Shown here: positions 1 through 6,254 of the stretch, in pieces | Layout of the letters: every line of letters begins with the position of its first letter | How positions within the stretch are numbered: the stretch's first letter is position 1 | Assembly: GCA_020425885.1 (NCBI GenBank) | Contig: JAGQRA010000844.1 | Coordinates: 1 to 10,229, forward strand | Origin: Planctomycetota bacterium | Lineage (GTDB): Bacteria; Planctomycetota; UBA1135; UBA2386 | Reading direction: 5' to 3' | DNA length: 10,229 bases | Notes under the pieces: model-generated | The model's database searches: none | What the model was told of the DNA's origin: nothing | Seen by the model: the letters and a program-made list of their open reading frames with translations, nothing else | Program-made: the position numbers and the translations under genes

Positions 1-1299
1 CAGCGGGACGTCGTTGTCCCTGGTCGCCAGGTGGCAGCGGGCGAGCTGCAACGAGGCCAGCGCGAAACGGGCGCGTAGCGCGGCGTCGTCGGGACGATCG
101 CGCAGCTCATGGTCGAGTTGCTCGAGGTCGCGCAGCAGCTGATCGGCCTCGGCCAGCGTGTCGCCGTCGTAGCCCGGCAGCGGCGGCGCGCCGGCGGCGC
201 GGTCCCGCGTCTGACGCGCGACGTGCCAGATCGCGTCCCAGTCCAACGGGCCGCCCTGGGTGTCGATCGCCGCCATGATCGCCGCCGCCGGCTCGGCGCC
301 GAAGGCCGTTCGCGTCGCCGGCGCGGCGCCGGGGTAGCCGGCGATCGTGCAGGCGATCAGGAAGGCGCGCGTGGCGGCGCCGTCGCCATCGACCGCGGCC
401 AGCATCGCCAACCAGACCGCGGCCGCCGGCGGTGCTGCGCCGGGTCCGGGCCCGAGCGTCTGCACGAACTCCCGCAGCGCGGTGGCGACCGACGGACCGA
501 GCTTCAGCGCCGCGACCGTGGCGGCGAAGCGATCGCGCAACGCCGGCGACAGCTCCGGCAACCGGTGTGCGATCAGCCGCAGCGCGTCGAGCGAGCCGGC
601 ATCGCCGTGACTGCTGATGGCGGCGAGGCCGGCAGTCAGATCGTCGAGGTCGAGCGCGGCGTCGAGCGCGTTCTCGAGGCGGCGCCGTTCGTGGTCGCCG
701 CGACCGGCCGCCAACGCCGCCCAGTCGGCGGCGAGAACCGACACGCGCGACGCCGGTGCGCTCGCCGCCGTGGCCAGCACGGCGCGGTCGATGTCCTGCA
801 GGTCGAAGCTCAGCGACAGGTCCCAGAGCTTCCTGCCGTCGGCTGCGACGGCGGCATGGCGCGGGGCGACGCGTTCGCCATCGCTGAGGAAGCGCTCGTA
901 GAGCAAAGGCTCGAGGGCGATGTGCTCGCCACAGGTGACGCAGCCGAGGCGCGGGCACGGGATGCGGCGGCCGTTCTCGTCGTAGTCCTGCGCGTTGTGC
1001 CGGAACAGGCTCGCGACCAGACAGACGTAGCGCCGGCTGCCGGCGACGAACGCCGGATCGCGGTACTGCTCGTGGACGATGCGGTCGCTGGCGCTCTCGC
1101 CGTCCATGTTGAGGGCGAGCAGCAGCGGCCGGCCTTCGGCGCGGGCGATGGCCAGGGCATCGTCGATGCTGCGCTGCCAGTGGATCTGGCGGGCATCGAA
1201 CTCCGGGCCAGAGGTCCGCGGCGGCGCCTGGCAGGCGCTGCCGAACAGTGGGAACAGACTGCTGAGGAGCAGCAGACGCAGGCGCAACGGTCGTGACAT
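1..1299 (-). CDS. Exported thioredoxin-fold-like protein, 3' end cut by window edge
   Basis: An open frame runs from ATG at 1299 to the left edge, giving 433 residues with no stop, so the C-terminus lies outside the window. The N-terminus is a signal sequence (Arg-rich start, then a Leu-rich core) ending in GSAC with Cys at 23, which could be a weak lipobox. Residues about 40-165 look like a degenerate thioredoxin-type domain: an HW..SIDDALAIARAEGRPLL start followed by a strand, but NMDGESASD stands where a WCxxC redox site would be. A separate C-x4-C-x2-C-x2-H cluster (Cys115, Cys120, Cys123, His126) could bind a metal. The rest is Ala/Leu-rich helical sequence, perhaps repeat-like. GAGAGA lies about 7-12 nt before the ATG and is the best Shine-Dalgarno-like sequence in the window. 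The gene follows the BNR lipoprotein on the same strand after 92 nt. Function is unknown; the fold is inferred from the pattern only. Confidence 0.72.
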   Translation of the reverse strand, partial: MSRPLRLRLLLLSSLFPLFGSACQAPPRTSGPEFDARQIHWQRSIDDALAIARAEGRPLLLALNMDGESASDRIVHEQYRDPAFVAGSRRYVCLVASLFRHNAQDYDENGRRIPCPRLGCVTCGEHIALEPLLYERFLSDGERVAPRHAAVAADGRKLWDLSLSFDLQDIDRAVLATAASAPASRVSVLAADWAALAAGRGDHERRRLENALDAALDLDDLTAGLAAISSHGDAGSLDALRLIAHRLPELSPALRDRFAATVAALKLGPSVATALREFVQTLGPGPGAAPPAAAVWLAMLAAVDGDGAATRAFLIACTIAGYPGAAPATRTAFGAEPAAAIMAAIDTQGGPLDWDAIWHVARQTRDRAAGAPPLPGYDGDTLAEADQLLRDLEQLDHELRDRPDDAALRARFALASLQLARCHLATRDNDVPL

Positions 1300-1391
1300 C
1301 GGAGTTCTCTCTCGGCGGCGACCGATGAACGGCGGCGAGACTAGCCGACCGCGGCGCCGGCGTCACGGGGCAAGGCGAACGACGAGGGCCG

Positions 1392-2717
1392 TCAGCGCTG
1401 CAGATCGACGATCTGCCCGACGACTTCGAGGTCGTAGTCGGTGTAGCTGCGCAGCACACCGCGGGTCCAGAGCACGACGCAGCGTCCGGCGCGCCAGCGC
1501 GGCACGGTCGGTCGCAGGTTGTCAGCCGTCGAGTCAGCGGTCAGCGGCTGCCAGGTCCAGCTCGCCCCGTCGTCGCGCGTGCGGCCGAGGAACAGTTCGC
1601 GATGCCGCCGGCCATCCGCCGTCGAGATCAATGCGGCCCCGGTCACGGGATCGGCATCGGTGCTGATGACGACCACCGACGGCTCATCCGGCACGAGGCA
1701 GCAAAGGCCGGTGTAGTCGTCTTCGCCGGCGTAGAGCCGGGTGCCGGCGAAAGCGATCTCGCGACTCAGCCAGCGCTCGCCGTCATGACGCGCATACCAG
1801 AAGCGGTGGTCGAGCCCGCCCTGACCGCGCGGCTTGCCGGCCCCGTCGACCTGGACCGAGAACACGCAGTGCGGCCGCCCCTCGGCATCGAGTTCGAGGT
1901 CACAGGGCCAGGCGACGGCGTCGGCGCGGCCGGCGAAGATCGGCGTCAGGTCCGCCGGGGCCGGCGGTTCGTCGGTGTCGCCGACGACGAGATCGGCGGC
2001 CGTGAAGCTGCCGTGCCAGAGCCCGTTGTCGAAGTCGCGCGGGTGCTGCTCGGTGCAGACGAAGTGCACGCGCTCTGCGTCGCCGGCGTACTTCGCGTAC
2101 GGCCGCCCCGGCCCGCCGACCAATCGTTGCGCGAGCTGCCAGCTGCCGCCGCCGTCGCGCGACACCAGCGCCGTCGGGTTCCAGTTCTCGGCTCGGCAGC
2201 AATCGACGAGCGTGCCGCCGCCGAGGTCGAACAGGTTGCTGTAGCACAGGCCGTTGCCCCGCCGCATCGGCACCGTCCAGGTCTGCTCGTCGCCGAAGGC
2301 CAACACGGCCCCACCGGCGTCGCCGTGACGCCAACGCAGCACGTCGTCATGGCCATGCGAGCAGTAGACCGCGAGCAGGCGGCCATCGCCGCGCGGCAAC
2401 AGGGTCGGCGCGGCGTGATCGTCGCGGTTCAGTCCGGCATGCAGGACGAAGGTCTCGACCTTGCCGGTCTCGAGATCCCATCGACTGGCCTGCACGTCCC
2501 CCGCGCGCGCCGGCTCCTCGCGCCCGCCGGCGACCGAGCCGAACACGACGTAGCGATCGTTGACGGTGACGGCGCGTTCGTCCTGGAACCAGCACCAGCC
2601 GCCATCGGCGACCAGGACCACAGGTGCGCTCGCGAAGGACGACGGCGCCGCGCAGGCCGGCAGCAACGCCAACAGGGCGATGACGGGGCGGGGGCCGTTC
2701 GGGTGTGGGCTCATCAC
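1392..2717 (-). CDS. BNR-repeat (BNR_4-type) lipoprotein
   Basis: This is a 441-residue predicted lipoprotein. Basic and hydrophobic residues lead to LLPAC with Cys at 22, a good lipobox, so the mature protein is probably anchored in the cell envelope. The mature part begins with DGGWCWFQDERAV, then YVVFGSV, then NRDDHAAPTLL, then GRLLAVYCSHG. This order is typical of the BNR_4 family of sialidase-like beta-propellers, and Asp-box-like strands (SRDGGGSW near 190, TRDDGASW near 390) support it. Members often bind or process polysaccharides, but no enzymatic residues can be assigned here. The start is ATG at 2717 or the adjacent ATG at 2714, with no Shine-Dalgarno sequence visible. The gene begins 15 nt after the fumarase stop on the same strand, so the two are probably co-transcribed. 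The stop is TGA, which shows that UGA terminates normally in this genome. The family call is confident; the substrate is unknown. Confidence 0.85.
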   Translation of the reverse strand: MMSPHPNGPRPVIALLALLPACAAPSSFASAPVVLVADGGWCWFQDERAVTVNDRYVVFGSVAGGREEPARAGDVQASRWDLETGKVETFVLHAGLNRDDHAAPTLLPRGDGRLLAVYCSHGHDDVLRWRHGDAGGAVLAFGDEQTWTVPMRRGNGLCYSNLFDLGGGTLVDCCRAENWNPTALVSRDGGGSWQLAQRLVGGPGRPYAKYAGDAERVHFVCTEQHPRDFDNGLWHGSFTAADLVVGDTDEPPAPADLTPIFAGRADAVAWPCDLELDAEGRPHCVFSVQVDGAGKPRGQGGLDHRFWYARHDGERWLSREIAFAGTRLYAGEDDYTGLCCLVPDEPSVVVISTDADPVTGAALISTADGRRHRELFLGRTRDDGASWTWQPLTADSTADNLRPTVPRWRAGRCVVLWTRGVLRSYTDYDLEVVGQIVDLQR

Positions 2718-2732
2718 GTGACCGGGTATTGG

Positions 2733-4334
2733 CTAGGCGACGAAATCGTTGCCCTTGTCGTCGACGACGAGGAACGCCGGGAAGTCCTTGACCTCGATCC
2801 GCCACACCGCCTCCATGCCGAGGTCCTCGTAGTCGAGCACTTCGACCCGGGTGATCGAGTCGCGCGCCAGGATCGCCGCCGGCCCGCCGATCGAGCCGAG
2901 ATAGAAACCGCCGTGCTGCTTGCAGGCCGCGGTGACCTCGGCGCTGCGATTGCCCTTGGCCAGCATCACCAGGCTGCCGCCGGCGGCCTGGAACTGATCG
3001 ACGTAGGCGTCCATGCGCCCGGCGGTGGTCGGGCCGAAGCTGCCCGACGCCATGCCCTCGGGCTTCTTCGCCGGTCCGGCGTAGTAGACCACGCGGTCCT
3101 TGATGTAGTCGGGCAGGCCCTGGCCCGCATCGAGCCGCTGCTTGAGGCGGGCATGGGCGATGTCGCGCGCCACCACCATCGAACCGGTGAGCGAGAACCT
3201 GGTCCTGATCGGGTACCGGCTCAGCGTCGCGCGGATCTGCGTCATCGGCTGGTCGAGGTCGATCTGCACGACCTCACCGGCCAGGTCGGCGGCCTCGACC
3301 TCGGGCATGAAGCGAGCCGGATTGGTCTCGAGCTGCTCGAGGAACACGCCGCCCTCGGTGATCTTGCCCTTGGCCTGGCGGTCGGCGCTACACGACACGC
3401 CGATGCCGATCGGGCAGCTGGCGCCGTGCCGCGGCAGGCGGATGACGCGCACGTCGTGACAGAAGTACTTGCCGCCGAACTGGGCGCCGATGCCGTTGTT
3501 GCGCGTGATCTCGAGCACCTGCCGTTCGAGCTCGAGGTCGCGGAAGGCGCGACCGCGGTCGTTGCCGGTGACCGGCAGCGCGTCGAGGTAGCGCGCGCTG
3601 GCGAGCTTGACGGTCTTGAGGTTGAACTCGGCCGACATGCCGCCGACGACGATGGCGAGGTGATACGGCGGGCACGCCGCGGTGCCGAGCTTGCGCGTCT
3701 GCTGGTCGAGCCACGGCAGCAGCTTCTCGGGCGTCAATCGCGCCTTGGTCTCCTGGAACAGGAACGTCTTGTTGGCCGACCCGCCGCCCTTGGTCAGGAA
3801 CAGGAAGCGGTAGCCATGGCCGCCGTCGGCGTAGAGCTCGATCTGGGCCGGCAGGTTGTCGCCGGTGTTCTGCTCGCGGTACATGTCGAGCGGACTCATC
3901 TGCGAGTAGCGCAGGTTGGTCTCGGTGTAGGTGCGGTGGATCCCGGCGCTGATCGCCGCCTCGTCGTCGCCGGAGGTCCAGACGTCCTGCCCCTTCTTGC
4001 CGATGACGATCGCGGTGCCGGTGTCCTGGCAGCTCGGCAGCACCATGCCGGCCGCGACGTTGGCGTTCTTCAGCAGCTGCAGCGCGACGAAGCGGTCGTT
4101 GGCCGAAGCCTCGGGGTCGTCGAGGATGTTGCGCAGCTGCTGCAGATGACCCGGGCGGAACAGGTGGCTGACGTCGCGGATCGCGGCGAACGCCAGCGCC
4201 GACAGCGCCTCGGGCTCGACCCGGAGGATGCGGCGACCGCCGATCTCCTCCAGGCGCGTGTGATCCTCGGTGAGCAGGCGGTACGGCGTGTCGTCGGCGC
4301 CGAGCTCGAAGATCGGTTGGAACGTGAACGTCAT
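2733..4334 (-). CDS. fumA: Fumarate hydratase class I (4Fe-4S)
   Basis: This enzyme catalyses reversible hydration of fumarate to L-malate in the TCA cycle, in the cytoplasm. The protein is 533 residues from ATG at 4334, close to the roughly 550 of Escherichia coli FumA. The three cluster ligands are visible: Cys102 in [10 protein letters not shown], Cys221 in TAACPPYH and Cys315 in GVSCSADRQ. Each is exactly three positions from FumA Cys105, Cys224 and Cys318. The C-terminal domain carries [41 protein letters not shown] and EDFPAFL-like (VKDFPAFLV) signatures, so the alpha and beta parts are fused as in single-chain class I enzymes. An in-frame ATG at 4406 adds 24 non-family residues and overlaps the divergent lipoprotein start, so I reject it. 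The [4Fe-4S] cluster of this family is sensitive to superoxide and oxygen, relevant to the peroxiredoxin gene nearby. The gene is probably the first of an operon with the BNR lipoprotein. Confidence 0.96.
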   Translation of the reverse strand: MTFTFQPIFELGADDTPYRLLTEDHTRLEEIGGRRILRVEPEALSALAFAAIRDVSHLFRPGHLQQLRNILDDPEASANDRFVALQLLKNANVAAGMVLPSCQDTGTAIVIGKKGQDVWTSGDDEAAISAGIHRTYTETNLRYSQMSPLDMYREQNTGDNLPAQIELYADGGHGYRFLFLTKGGGSANKTFLFQETKARLTPEKLLPWLDQQTRKLGTAACPPYHLAIVVGGMSAEFNLKTVKLASARYLDALPVTGNDRGRAFRDLELERQVLEITRNNGIGAQFGGKYFCHDVRVIRLPRHGASCPIGIGVSCSADRQAKGKITEGGVFLEQLETNPARFMPEVEAADLAGEVVQIDLDQPMTQIRATLSRYPIRTRFSLTGSMVVARDIAHARLKQRLDAGQGLPDYIKDRVVYYAGPAKKPEGMASGSFGPTTAGRMDAYVDQFQAAGGSLVMLAKGNRSAEVTAACKQHGGFYLGSIGGPAAILARDSITRVEVLDYEDLGMEAVWRIEVKDFPAFLVVDDKGNDFVA

Positions 4335-4404
4335 GCGGGCTAGCTTCGGCAGCCGGGTGTCGCGATTCCAGCACGTCGATCTGCGCAGCACCGGCCCGCT
4401 GATC

Positions 4405-5451
4405 ATGCGCGACCCGACCCGGCTCCCGGTGACACTGCTGACGATGGTGTTGCTGACCGCGGCCTGCAGCCTGGCGCCGACCAGCCGGGTCTACTACCGC
4501 GAGCGCGACATCGGCTCGCAGTCGACGTTCGAACCGCTGTCGTCGTCGCTGCAATACGTGCTCGACTCGGTCCAGGTCGAGAGCTTCGACACTGCCGACT
4601 ACGGCCGCGACCTTCGCGATGTGCTGCAGCATCTCGGCTCGCCCGGGCACGAGATCGAGGCCGACGGTGGCTGGCGCCGGTTCATCAACGCCGAGGTATT
4701 CCCGATCGATGGCGACCATCTCGACGACAGCGCCGCCATCCTGCCCAACGTGTTCCTGCACTGCCTCGGCGGCGGCATGCTGTTCCGCAAGCAGGCGGAG
4801 TGGTTCGCGGCCCACGACTACCCGGCGCCGTGGCTGTTGGCTGGTGTCGTCGCGATGTCGACCGAGATCCTCGGCGAGGCGATCGAGAAGCCGGCGTCGG
4901 CGAACACCGACGAGATCGCCGACGTGCTGCTGTGGCGACCGCTCGGCCTCTGGCTCTACGGCGACGACGAGCGCGCCAGCTGGATCCGCCACAACCTCGA
5001 CCCCGTCGACTGGCCCAATCAATTGATCTGGGACGCGAACCAGGAACGCTGGCGCAACGCCGGCATGAACTTCGTGTTCAGACCCTCGCTGCTCGCCGGC
5101 GAGTCGACGCGCTTCTTCGCCTACACCGGCATGACCAACTTGTTCGGCCTGTCGCACGAACTGCCGAACGGCGACACCTTGTCGTGGGGTGGCGGCACGG
5201 CGACCGTACACATCGAGCCGGTCAGGCTGCGCTGGAGCGCCGGCCTGTTCTACGAACGCGACGACAGCCTGCTGGCGTCGCTGCTCGTGCACGGCGCCGA
5301 GGGCTATGCCGTGCGCGCCAATGTCTACCCGGGCGCGCTCGGCGAGCCCGGGATGTGGTGGTCACGGGCGGGCCTGTTCGTCGGCATCGACGACGACGGC
5401 GCGACGACCGTCGGCGTGCAGTGGCTGCTGCCGATTGGGCTCGGCGGCTGA
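4405..5451 (+). CDS. Predicted lipoprotein of unknown function
   Basis: This is a 348-residue protein starting at ATG 4405. The start was chosen because it places a short n-region and hydrophobic stretch ([13 protein letters not shown]) before lipobox Cys21; the in-frame ATG at 4270 would add 45 residues and overlap fumarase coding sequence. The mature part has an acidic, polar N-terminal third. A middle segment (about 113-165) has hydrophobic and Gly-rich patches ([32 protein letters not shown]). A C-terminal half of alternating polar and hydrophobic residues resembles beta-strands and ends [10 protein letters not shown], like a closing outer-membrane strand. The motif '[21 protein letters not shown]' faintly recalls DUF3943-type envelope proteins, but I cannot confirm that. 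The gene diverges from the fumarase with 70 nt between starts and converges on the peroxiredoxin. No Shine-Dalgarno sequence is visible. The stop is TGA and lies inside a hairpin. Gene reality is confident; function is unknown. Confidence 0.85.
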   Translation: MRDPTRLPVTLLTMVLLTAACSLAPTSRVYYRERDIGSQSTFEPLSSSLQYVLDSVQVESFDTADYGRDLRDVLQHLGSPGHEIEADGGWRRFINAEVFPIDGDHLDDSAAILPNVFLHCLGGGMLFRKQAEWFAAHDYPAPWLLAGVVAMSTEILGEAIEKPASANTDEIADVLLWRPLGLWLYGDDERASWIRHNLDPVDWPNQLIWDANQERWRNAGMNFVFRPSLLAGESTRFFAYTGMTNLFGLSHELPNGDTLSWGGGTATVHIEPVRLRWSAGLFYERDDSLLASLLVHGAEGYAVRANVYPGALGEPGMWWSRAGLFVGIDDDGATTVGVQWLLPIGLGG

Positions 5452-5465
5452 TCGCTCAGCCGCCG
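5442..5465. terminator. Hairpin between convergent genes, likely bidirectional terminator
   Basis: CGGCGGCTGA is followed by a TCGC loop and then its perfect complement TCAGCCGCCG, a 10-bp GC-rich stem. It includes the TGA stop of the lipoprotein gene and ends 22 nt before the last base of the convergent peroxiredoxin gene. There is only a weak T-rich stretch on the right (TTCGGTT). Position between two converging stops suggests a shared transcription end. Confidence 0.7.
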
Positions 5466-5487
5466 TTCGGTTCAGCTACCGATCGGC

Positions 5488-6090
5488 TTAACCGTTGTAG
5501 GCCTCGTGGACGCGGCCGACCATCTCGGGGCCAGGCGTCAGCGTCTTGTCGCCCTCGTCCTTCCACTTCGACGGGCAACCATCGGCGGGCTTCTTGGCGA
5601 GGTAGAGGTTGGCCTTGAACTTGCGCATCAGCTCGTCGATGTTGCGGCCGAGGTTGAGGAAGTTGACCTCGGAGTTCATCAGCTTGCCATCGGGCGCGAT
5701 CAGGTAGCTGCCGCGCAGGCAGAAGCCGCCGTTCCAGACGCCGAACTGCCTGGCGAGGTCGCCGTTGCGATCGGAGCCCATGTGGAACGTGACGTTCGCC
5801 AGATCCTTCTCCTCACGCTGCCACGCCAGATGGACGAACTGGGTGTCGGCGCTGACGGTGACGATCTCGCAGCCCATCTTCGCGAACCGGTCTTGCTGCT
5901 CTGACAGAGCAGCGAATTCGGTCGCTCAAACGAACGTGTAGTCGGCCGGATAGAAGAACAGCAGCGTCCACTTGCCGGCCTTCTTGGCATCGGCGAGGCT
6001 GAAGCTGCCGAAACCCTTGGTCGTCGGCTCGTAGGTGGTGAGCGTGAAATCGGGCACTTCCTGCCCGACCTGGAGAGTCGCTTCGGTCAT
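5488..6090 (-). CDS. ahpC: AhpC-type 2-Cys peroxiredoxin with in-frame UGA (predicted selenocysteine) at the peroxidatic site
   Basis: This protein reduces hydrogen peroxide, organic peroxides or peroxynitrite in the cytoplasm. Reading from ATG 6090 through one in-frame TGA (5926-5928) to TAA gives 200 residues, the usual AhpC length. The N-terminus MTEATLQVGQEVPDFTL and the segment WTLLFFYPADYTFV are typical. The TGA is codon 55, where the family has the peroxidatic Cys: Pro48, Thr52 and position 55 form P-x-x-x-T-x-x-U, followed by ATE instead of the usual PTE. After it come GCEIVTVSADT, the RGSYLIAPDG segment with a conserved Arg, and resolving Cys172 in DGCPSKW. The 117-residue spacing between the two redox sites matches AhpC (119 in Escherichia coli). 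No frameshift or other stop exists. A start at Met72 would lack the active site. The alternative is a nonsense mutation or a base error at this one codon. A selenoprotein is favoured because of codon identity, exact position and the following stem-loop. The gene diverges from the acyl-CoA dehydrogenase. Confidence 0.88.
5882..5928 (-). promoter_or_regulatory. Candidate bacterial SECIS element within ahpC
   Basis: On the minus strand the UGA at 5928-5926 is followed by GCGACC (5925-5920), which can pair with GGUUCGC (5888-5882), leaving one bulged U. A symmetric 6x6 internal loop then leads to a perfect 8-bp upper stem, GCUGCUCU with AGAGCAGC (5913-5906 and 5902-5895), closed by the loop GUC (5905-5903). 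Twenty nucleotides separate the UGA from the loop, and the loop begins with G. Both fit the published bacterial SECIS consensus (UGA-to-loop distance about 16-37 nt, G in the first two loop positions). The role, recruiting SelB with Sec-tRNA, is inferred. Confidence 0.75.
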
Positions 6091-6136
6091 GGATCGATCG
6101 CTTCGGTTGGTGAATCAGTCCTGAATTGGGGCTAGA

Positions 6137-6166
6137 AGGCTAGCGACGGTCGCGGAGCTTTGCCAG
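6137..6166 (-). promoter_or_regulatory. Possible sigma70-type promoter for ahpC
   Basis: Upstream of the peroxiredoxin start, CTGGCA (6166-6161) lies 18 nt before TAGCCT (6142-6137) on the minus strand. They resemble -35 (4 of 6) and -10 (TAxxxT) elements and predict a leader of about 40 nt. The -10 falls in a short dyad, GCTAG-AAGG-CTAGC (6131-6144), which might be an operator. This rests on sequence resemblance alone. Confidence 0.3.
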
Positions 6167-6254
6167 CGACATCTCACGCCTGCGCCGTCACCGCAGTCCA
6201 TCACATCGGCGCCGCCGAGGTTCGTCGTTCCCCTGTCCGCAGCGAGCGGGCACC

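Noticed and set aside
109..1296. Plus-strand 395-codon open frame at the left end
   Set aside because: The opposite strand encodes a coherent signal peptide plus globular protein from 1299; the plus-strand reading is low-complexity Arg/Gly/Ala.
1602..4343. Very long plus-strand open frame (913 codons) opposite the fumarase and BNR genes
   Set aside because: It is the complement-frame shadow of two well-supported minus-strand genes in GC-rich DNA; its translation is repetitive Ala/Arg/Val/Asp-rich with no family features.
4335..4406. N-terminal extension of fumarase to ATG 4406
   Set aside because: The 24 extra residues are Arg-rich and unlike the family, and the extension would reach into the divergent lipoprotein start.
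3388..5292. Minus-strand 634-codon open frame spanning the fumarase promoter and the lipoprotein gene
   Set aside because: It overlaps two real genes in shifted frames and is strongly Arg/Ala-biased.
5488..5877. Peroxiredoxin starting at Met72 (129 residues)
   Set aside because: It would remove the peroxidatic site and half of the thioredoxin fold, while the upstream sequence in frame is plainly AhpC; this start is an artefact of treating the TGA as a stop.
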